Positions 57,008 through 64,000 of a stretch of 64,000 nt of DNA are shown one piece after another. The stretch is from NCBI RefSeq assembly GCF_048544455.1, contig NC_133526.1:7456001-7520000 (forward strand). The letters run 5' to 3'. A model generated the notes under the pieces. The model made no database searches, was not told the DNA's origin, and saw nothing but the letters and a program-made list of their open reading frames with translations. Positions within the stretch are counted from its first letter, which is position 1, and the number at the start of each line of letters is the position of its first letter. Position numbers and translations under genes: made by a program. The DNA comes from Silene latifolia (taxonomy: Eukaryota > Streptophyta > Magnoliopsida > Caryophyllales > Caryophyllaceae).

Positions 57008-60000
57008 ATGACGAAAACGGAGTTAGACGACGCCGTATCATGGCGACTCAATCTAAGCAGCGAGTTCCGACGTCCCGAATCTCGTCCCTCTTCTAACTCT
57101 CGTTTCGCCCGCCTTTTCCTTTCTAAGAGTATGCTTCTTTAATTTGCATGTTATATCTATTCTATAACTCTATTCTAATTTTTAATTCTCATTTGTGACG
57201 GACAAAATCCATCATAAGCTTGTGACGTGAGACAAAGGGGCAAGTGGGAGGGGCAAATGGAAGTGCAAGTGGGAGAGGGTTGTGAGAGGTCACAAGCAAG
57301 ACGGACTATTTCTTTGAATGTTACTGTTATTCTTGTTTAATTATCTTGGTTTCGATTTTTTTCTACTGCTGTAAATTTTTGCTTCGATTATGTCGCGTCA
57401 ATTACTGAAAATTAAGCACTGTACTAATTTAAACAGGTTGGGATTTACTAATTCACTATTTTTTTGCTTCGATTATGTCTCATTACTCTTTGGTTATGGA
57501 ATATAATGGAATAAATCAAAATGGCTCACTAAAGTGGCTGCTCTTCTTTCTTTTGTGAAGTAGCGGTCCTTCGATGCAGTTCTCGACGCAATTTTCATCT
57601 TGGGTCATTCGAAACTTGAATGTCTTTGTGTTGCTAACACAAGGGTAAAGGCTACAGACATCATCCGACTTACTTACCCCGCAATTTGCGGGAGCCATTG
57701 AGGCACTGGGGTAATGTTGTTGTTGTTGTTGTTGTTGCTGCTGTAATTTTACTTTTACTTCAACACGCAAATAGTGATGAGATTTTCGGAGTTTTTAGTT
57801 AAATTTTTCGAAAAATATTAGTTTTAGCCTTCCTAATTCAAATCCTGGCTTCGCTACTGCAGGCAAATCATAGTGATCATTCACATTGTATCTTAGTTCC
57901 GGCAATATTCTTTAGAGAGCCTACTAGTTTGTGACTTAGCTTGTTAGAGAAACGGGACCAATTTCTTCTTTTACGGAATAAAGGAGGCAAAATATACCTA
58001 TATAATTGTTCCGTGAAAGGACAAGTGGGAGATAAGGTAGAATGACGAAGATTGATAGCACTACTTCAATAGAATTATATCTAGTTGCTTTTTTTTTGTG
58101 CTTTTAGGGGAGAAAAACAAGGCCTCAAAAGTAAAAAGGAAAAAAAGGGTTTTCTATGATGAATTTCTAAGTTATCGGGTTTTCAACGTTGTCTCGTGTG
58201 TTTTTGAATATACGAGAACTTTATACTGATTCTCTACAATGACCTTACCAATAATCTTCGTTAACTTAGTCTGTTAGTTTACCTGTTAACCCACTCAATT
58301 ACCCATTTATCCGTCAAGCATTGTATGAATCTTCGCAAAATTCTATGTATCCAACATCATTGCTTCTTGCATGTAAAAGGTGGTTGCTAAAGGAGATTTT
58401 TGATGGCTTTCGTGAAGGTGACAAGGTGTTAGTGACTGTTAGGTGGCGAATATGAAAGCTTAAGAAGGGTGTTGGGAGAAGAAGGGAGTTGCTGGCGGGT
58501 TGAAGGAGGGTTAAAGGTAGAGACTAAATATGGAGTTCGGTGGTATACTGTAAAATTTCAAAAACGTAGGGGTGCAATGTAGAAAAGTGAAAACCTTAGA
58601 AGTACACCATACAATTTCCCCTAAAAGATGTTCAAATCTGATTACTAGCAGAAGGTCTTGTTCATATTATAGTAAGTTGTACATGTATTGAAAAAATTGA
58701 AACATAACTCTTGTTGATTTTGATGGTTTACTTGGATTGTAAAAATTCTGTTTTGATCGTTTACTAGTAAAAAAGTGACCTACCGCTTGTGGTAGTACTA
58801 AGTTGTGAAATTAGATGAAAACGAACGTCAGGCGACACTCTCACGAGGCAATGGAGCTCAAAACCAATCAGATCAGAGGAAAATGTTGGCAGTGAGATAA
58901 CATAAGGAGTGGTGACGAAAGAATGAAGGGACTATGATATGGGAGGTTATTGCGCTCATATGACTTTATTCGTTACTCAGTTCTTGAAAGGGCTAATAGT
59001 TAGTGAGCATGTCTGTCATGCAACCATTCACACCTTGTTATGTTCTAGTTGATCTTTTCTTTGACGTCTTTGCAGTCTGCAAATCTGCAGCACATCCTAT
59101 CTCTGTCACTATAGTAGTCAGGAGTTTTGCTTCTGAATTTCATAGTCAGCATGTCCAAGCTGAATGATTTTAAGTAGTAAAATGCTGCCAGTTAGATAAT
59201 TTAGATTCATTTAACACACAAACACGTTGTTTAATAATGTGATCAATATATTTGCAGGGAAACAAGGGAAAGTCGCTGAATACTATGAGAAACAGGAAAG
59301 GTTGCTAGAAGGCTTCAATGAGATGGAGACTGTCAATGAAACAGGTTACTATCCTGGAAGTCTAACCGAGGTTGGTTACCATTTCCATGTTTCTTGCTAA
59401 CGGTTATTTGATTCTACTTAGACTTTGTCTGAACTTTTGTACGACGTAGCAAAGAGCTTTTTCTTGCAAGAAATCATTGAAAATTACAAGGGTAGGAGAC
59501 ACTAGAAATTATCCTCGTCATCTTTAACCAGCATTGGACTTCCTTCACATTAGTGTCATTCTTTTTGCTTAAAATTTCTGAGCATTTAAACACAAAACGT
59601 AACCTTTTTTATGGCTAATGTTCAAACTTCTCTTCATATATCAGGATGAGCTGAAGCAGCTGGCAAAAAGCGAGCGTTTGGCAATTCACATCTCCAATGC
59701 AGCCAACGTCGTTCTGTTCCTTGCTAAGATATATGCATCAATCGAAAGCAGATCACTGGCAGTGATTGCATCAACTTTGGACTCACTTCTTGATCTCCTT
59801 TCTGGGTTTATTCTGTGGTTTACTTCCCATGCCATGAAGACTCCAAATCAATACAATTACCCCATCGGAAAGAAGAGGATGCAACCAGTGGTATGGTTAT
59901 GTACCTAGTTCATGTTTGATTAGAATTGTTAACATTATCCTTCTTAATTAAAACTTTCTTCGGTGTTATTTCAGTAAGGCCATTTTACTAGTGCATAAAC

Positions 60001-61790
60001 AATTACTTAGCATATACGAGATACGACTCTATATCTATGCACCTGCTTAAAGTTTAATCAGAATTTCTGAGCACAATTCATATTTTGAAGGCTTTTTTTA
60101 AGTCTGCATCAACATCTCTACTTTGTTTCGTTCACCTGTCGAATACTCTGATAACTGATAGCGTCTTCTGAATGCTTTACAATAATACATTCACTTGTTT
60201 TCAGTTGTTTAAACCTATGTTATTTTTGCTTCATTGCTTTATCGATTATTTGTTGAGTTTTCTGATAGCGTATTCTGCATGATTTGCTTCAGTCCATTAC
60301 TGATAACACTGTCATGATATTTAGAACGCGGTAAATTTTGAACTTATTTGGTGTTGATAATGTAGGGAATCATAGTCTTTGCATCAGTGATGGCTACGCT
60401 TGGATTACAGATTTTGTTGGAGTCGGCTCGTGACCTTGTAACCAAGGTATGTCTAACTCCTTAACCTACATAATTGCCAGCTGTAAGGTTAGGTTAGATC
60501 ACTCGTTTACGAAGTTAATTAAATTGGCACTTTTGTTGATCTTCCATGTCTAATTACCTAATGAGTCAGTGATGGTTTACCTAGACTACACAATTTGTGC
60601 ACTTCAGAATAAAAGATGTGAAAATAACCATGAAATTTTAGTATGTTGCCACAAGATTCTAGTCGCTTTGGCGACAATGCTTTCTCATTGCTCCATAATA
60701 TTCTTTTCTCCCAAGGTAGAGGATGCTTGCTAGTCTTTGTGGCTTCGTTTACTAATTTGTTTTCAATGATGCAGTCGGGACCGAAAATGCATCACAAACA
60801 GGAAATGTGGATGGTTGGTATTATGGTCTCAGTCACAGTAGTGAAGTTTCTTCTCATGATCTATTGCCGTAGATTTAAGAATGAAATTGTTAGAGCTTAT
60901 GCACAAGATCACTTCTTCGATGTCATTACAAACTCTGTTGGTCTGGCAACTGCGGTTCTAGCTCTTCGATTCTTTTGGTGGATCGATCCTACAGGTGCCA
61001 TAATTGTAAGTTCATTTTCTAAACTTTTATATTCCGCATAATTTAAGAGGAGTTCTTTCCCTATAGAGCTAAAGATTCGGTTTTATATTCCGTATAATGT
61101 TTTATACTTGATACAATTTCTCAACTTACTTTTTTTCACAAAATACCGAGTCATACAAAATCACCCTCTCTTTTTGGACTCGGTGGGGAGAATGTGTACA
61201 TCCAACACTTTTTTATTTACACAATAAAAATATAACATTGAATAAGCTGAGAAAAAATACACATCAGCTCGATTTGTTTTACCTTGGTTGTACCATGCTC
61301 ATATACAACTGGATGTATAATCCTATTTGTGTTACTTTTACCATAGCGGGAACATTTGAGGTAATGGGTAAAGTTTCGATTTGCTCGTAACTCTTTATTA
61401 AATCAAGACTTATGGCCATTTCATTTCCATTAAATCATAATGCAGATTGCTCTATACACAATTTGCACATGGGCGAAAACAGTAATCGAGAACGTATGGT
61501 CACTAATCGGAAGGACAGCACCACCGGAGTTTATCACGAAGCTAACCTATCTAATATGGAATCATCATGAGGAAATAAAGCACATAGACACGGTTCGAGC
61601 ATACACCTTTGGTACGCATTACTTTGTTGAGGTGGATATTGTGTTGCCAGAGAATATGCTTCTTAACCAAGCACATAACATTGGTGAAACCCTTCAAGAG
61701 AAGCTTGAGCAACTCCCTGAAGTCGAACGAGCGTTTGTACATATCGATTTTGAGTACACTCATCGACCAGAGCACAAAGCAAAGGTCTGA
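57008..61790 (+). CDS. Metal tolerance protein, MTP9/MTP10-type Mn cation diffusion facilitator, 378 aa
   Basis: Six exons: 57008-57128, 59258-59370, 59645-59890, 60366-60446, 60775-61005, 61446-61790 (1137 bases). The protein is a Mn-group CDF transporter that in known members exports Mn2+ (and related metals) from the cytosol in exchange for protons. The metal-site pairs are D124-x3-D128 ([12 protein letters not shown]) and D232-x3-D236 ([14 protein letters not shown]), the DxxxD type of Mn-CDFs. Other marks are [62 protein letters not shown] and the C-terminal metallochaperone-like part ending [12 protein letters not shown]. Five or six membrane spans are expected. Intron 1 (2.1 kb) carries a MITE and a SINE. 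An alternative first exon may lie at 54087. Confidence 0.93.
57178..57318. mobile_element. Mutator-like MITE relic in MTP intron 1
   Basis: aattctcatttgtgacggac at the left and gtcacaagcaagacggac at the right match the family ends seen at 32715, but are more worn and no 9-bp duplication is clear. Confidence 0.45.
57495..57745 (+). mobile_element. TTG-tailed SINE in MTP intron 1
   Basis: The order aaatggctcac, cttcgatgcagttctcgacg, atcttgggtcattcgaaac, aagggtaaaggctacagac, aatttgcgggagccattgag, gcactggggtaatg and (TTG)7 is that of a long plant SINE of the Au-like tail type. This is the best-kept copy in the window. Confidence 0.7.
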
Positions 61791-62222
61791 GTTCTTCTGG
61801 AACCGAGCTGTTAATGGCAACTTTCAACATGTTATTAGCTATGCTTCAGGATTCTTGATGTTCATAGTCATAGGTGTTGACCAATTCCCTCATTCTTAGA
61901 CCAATAAATCTCATAGAAATCGGTATTGACTGTATTGTTTTACTGATGCTCTTATTCTAGCTGAGTTTGAACTTAATAATATGTACCGCAAAATATGTAA
62001 CTTAATAATATGTGTATTGTAGGAAGTTGCTTACCAACAACCCCTTGGTAATAAATTGAAGTTTCGGTGGAAGTGAATTTCCACATTGTGAACCAAACAA
62101 TTTTGGGAATTCCCATGAATTTTAGAGAAGGAGTTTAGTTAAGAGTAAGAAATTGTTTGCATTCATTAAAAAAGGCACGGGATCCTTATTTTTAGTCATA
62201 AATCTTAATTAAATATGATTGT
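61791..62222. other. MTP 3' flank
   Basis: Likely 3' UTR of the MTP gene to about 61990, then AT-rich DNA up to the TRIM element. No gene was seen. Confidence 0.4.
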
Positions 62223-62964
62223 TGATAATTTCCGTTATCGGGCCTGGGCCGCACCCGCATGAAAGAGAGATAGTCCAACTTATAAGTCCAAGAAGGTTTT
62301 ATCCCAAAACCAATTGGCAATGGGTGGAGTAAGTCCTTGGTTTATATGATAGACAACTCTCTCCTCTTTTTTCAATGTGGGATACTCACATGTGCCTTTA
62401 TCATGGATGAGCTGTATCTTGACACTCCCCCTCACGTGTGAGGTCCATGTTCAAGCAGATTGGATTTTTAAAGTCTTTTGTCCAACTGCAATTTTCTGGC
62501 CCAGCTTTTTCTTTTTCATGCCCAGGTCTTTGTTTTAGTTTTTTCGACCATGGGCTCTGATACCATGATAAGTTATGTTATCGAACCTGGGTGCACCCGC
62601 ATGAAAGAGAGATAGTCCAACTTATAAGTCCAAAGAGGTTCTATCCCAAAACCAACACAAATTCTCATTATAGACGGACACTATTCGTCTATACGTATAG
62701 ACGGATACCATTTTCCCTCACAAAATACCCATTTGCCATAAAATGGGAAGCACATGGGGGTGCCCCCACCTTGTCCCCTCTACCCATTTTATTAGAAGTC
62801 TTTACCCGTCTGTTCGCCCCACCCGTCTATACCAAGACCTATTGCAAAACCAATTGGCAATGGGTGGGGTAACTCCTTGGTTTATATGATAGACAACTCT
62901 CTCCTCTTTTTCCAATGTGGAATACTCATATGTGCATTTATCATGGGTGAGCTGTATCTTGACA
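62223..62964 (-). mobile_element. TRIM (miniature LTR retrotransposon), with a MITE inserted in one LTR
   Basis: LTRs lie at 62223-62424 (202 bp) and 62566-62964 (399 bp, of which 198 are a later MITE and its target copy). The 5-bp target duplication attgt flanks the whole element (62218-62222, 62965-62969). On the minus strand the primer-binding site TGGTATCAGAGC (62565-62554), complementary to initiator Met-tRNA, follows the 5' LTR directly, and a G-rich polypurine tract precedes the 3' LTR. The internal part is only about 140 bp and has no coding capacity, which is normal for TRIMs. The LTRs differ at roughly 8 percent by eye, so it is several million years old at usual plant rates. Confidence 0.9.
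62656..62844. mobile_element. Mutator-like MITE, copy 4, inside the TRIM LTR
   Basis: A perfect 9-bp duplication caaaaccaa (62647-62655, 62845-62853) flanks 189 bp with ends cacaaattctcattatagac and the inverse of gtctataccaagacctattg. The other LTR shows the empty site, which fixes borders and duplication exactly. Confidence 0.93.
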
Positions 62965-62969
62965 ATTGT

Positions 62970-63270
62970 AATTAAAACTTAAATCATTAATTTTTATATT
63001 TTTTATAATAACAAAAATACAAAATTTGAAAAACTATGCTCCATGAGTAAATGGTGTACTACGGAAATCAACGCAAAAAAAAAGTTCTTAAAGGATGAAA
63101 CCCGGGGATTGTCAGCTCATAGAAATACATCAGATGTGTAGTCATGTAATACAACTAGCTGTAATTTCTGAGTTTTATAATAAAAAAAATAGACTTTTTT
63201 TTAAAATATTATGAGTTTTAGTATAAAGTTTTTAAGTCCGTTCACTTAAATATTAGGTTAAAAAAAAATA
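62970..63270. other. AT-rich intergenic DNA, nothing recognised
   Basis: No gene-like frame or repeat end was seen. Confidence 0.3.
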
Positions 63271-63274
63271 CAAT

Positions 63275-63705
63275 GTTACGCTCTGTTTGGTAGAATCAGC
63301 TGAGAAAGTAGCTGAAACCTGAAAAGCTAGCTGAAAACTGAAAAGCTAACTAAAACTTGAAAAAGTAACTGATAAGGTAGCTGAAAATTAAGAACTGATA
63401 AGTAGCTGATTATATAAAAAAGTGTTTGGCAAACAAAAAAGATAACCGATTTTGATGAAATGACGTAAAAGGATATGATAATCCTTTAATAGTATGAATT
63501 TAAGGGGTACAAACGGAAAATCAAATCAAAATAGTTACCTGAAATCTCAAATGCTACTCTAGGTAGCATTTCATTTCAGGTAGCTTATTTGGTTATATAA
63601 CTACTTGCTAAACGCTTATAAAAAAATAAGATACCTGAAATTTTGGTCAAATAAACTACTTTGACCAAATCAGGTACCTGAAATGTCTTGCCAAACGTAG
63701 CCTTA
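63275..63705. mobile_element. MITE-like repeat with AGCTGAAA arrays
   Basis: acgctctgtttggtagaa at the left and cttgccaaacgtagcctta at the right are rough inverted ends of the common plant type bounded by tttggc. The left interior repeats agctgaaaactgaaa-like units at least five times, and the right side holds inverted-sense gtacctgaaat units. No target duplication is clear. Confidence 0.5.
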
Positions 63706-63784
63706 AATTATACATATAAATTCAATTAATTGTGAGTTTTATATGCATGTTACTTTTTTATCCGAAAATTAGTCTACATCTTTA

Positions 63785-64000
63785 CTACTCCCTCCATTCA
63801 ACTCCACTTTGCAACATTGCCTTTTACACGGATATTAAGGGTGCTAATAAACAATGATAAAAGTACCATTCAACAAAGTAATTCTGCTTTATTAGGGAAG
63901 AAATCAAGTAAGATTAAGCATATCATTAGTGGGTTAAAACTCCCTCCAAATTGTACTTCTGATTACATTTCCCCATCAAATGTGAGGGAAGTTTAAATAT
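63785..64000. mobile_element. Stowaway-type fragment at the right edge
   Basis: tactccctccattcaactcc (63786) and another actccctccaaattgtact (63940) are Stowaway-like ends in the same direction. The matching far end may lie beyond the window. Confidence 0.4.

Noticed and set aside
1-64000. CRISPR arrays, bacterial operons, rRNA or tRNA genes
   Set aside because: Spliced plant genes throughout; the repeats are transposons or simple repeats; no cloverleaf or rRNA sequence was recognised.

Overview
This is AT-rich plant nuclear DNA from a eudicot. The genes are spliced, the intergenic space is dense with small transposons, and many host genes can be read exon by exon. Repeat types (TTG-tailed SINEs, Stowaway relics, a TRIM element) and protein likeness suggest a Caryophyllales-type dicot, but the sequence does not prove that placement.

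Host genes from left to right are: the 5' half of the 26S proteasome subunit RPN5 (minus, runs off the left edge); a two-exon CHLOROPLAST VESICULATION-like gene (plus, 6371-7272); an 18-exon LEUNIG co-repressor (plus, 11405-21281, 925 aa); a gibberellin 3-oxidase-type dioxygenase (minus, 22045-24157, 352 aa); PNSB3/NDF4, a ferredoxin-like subunit of chloroplast NDH (plus, 26200-28387, 177 aa); an A2-type cyclin (plus, 31723-37205, 481 aa); a PP2A B' (B56) regulatory subunit (minus, 38805-41596, 510 aa); an F-box protein (minus, 44121-45188, 355 aa); a lone MTP-type first exon (plus, 54087-54297); and a complete MTP9/10-type Mn cation diffusion facilitator (plus, 57008-61790, 378 aa). They are unrelated housekeeping, developmental and transport genes with no shared pathway. 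Exon sums of all complete multi-exon genes divide by three, which supports the splice models.

Mobile DNA fills the gaps. Four hAT-type MITEs have 8-bp target duplications (three perfect, one 7/8), and further degenerate relatives carry GC-rich simple repeats. One Mutator-like MITE family occurs four times with 9-bp target duplications, including one copy inside an LTR of a TRIM element. Stowaway-like elements and TTG-tailed SINE pieces sit in introns. A 4.4-kb CACTA element with a TTA target duplication carries a second CACTA-like element inside it, and itself lies in an older retroposon-like unit.

The most unusual host observations are: a one-base loss at a conserved RPN5 splice junction that an upstream acceptor could bypass in frame; a copy of the GA3ox-like 3' end inside that gene's own intron; and two MTP first exons 2.9 kb apart that share the same splice phase. 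No wholly new system was recognised.
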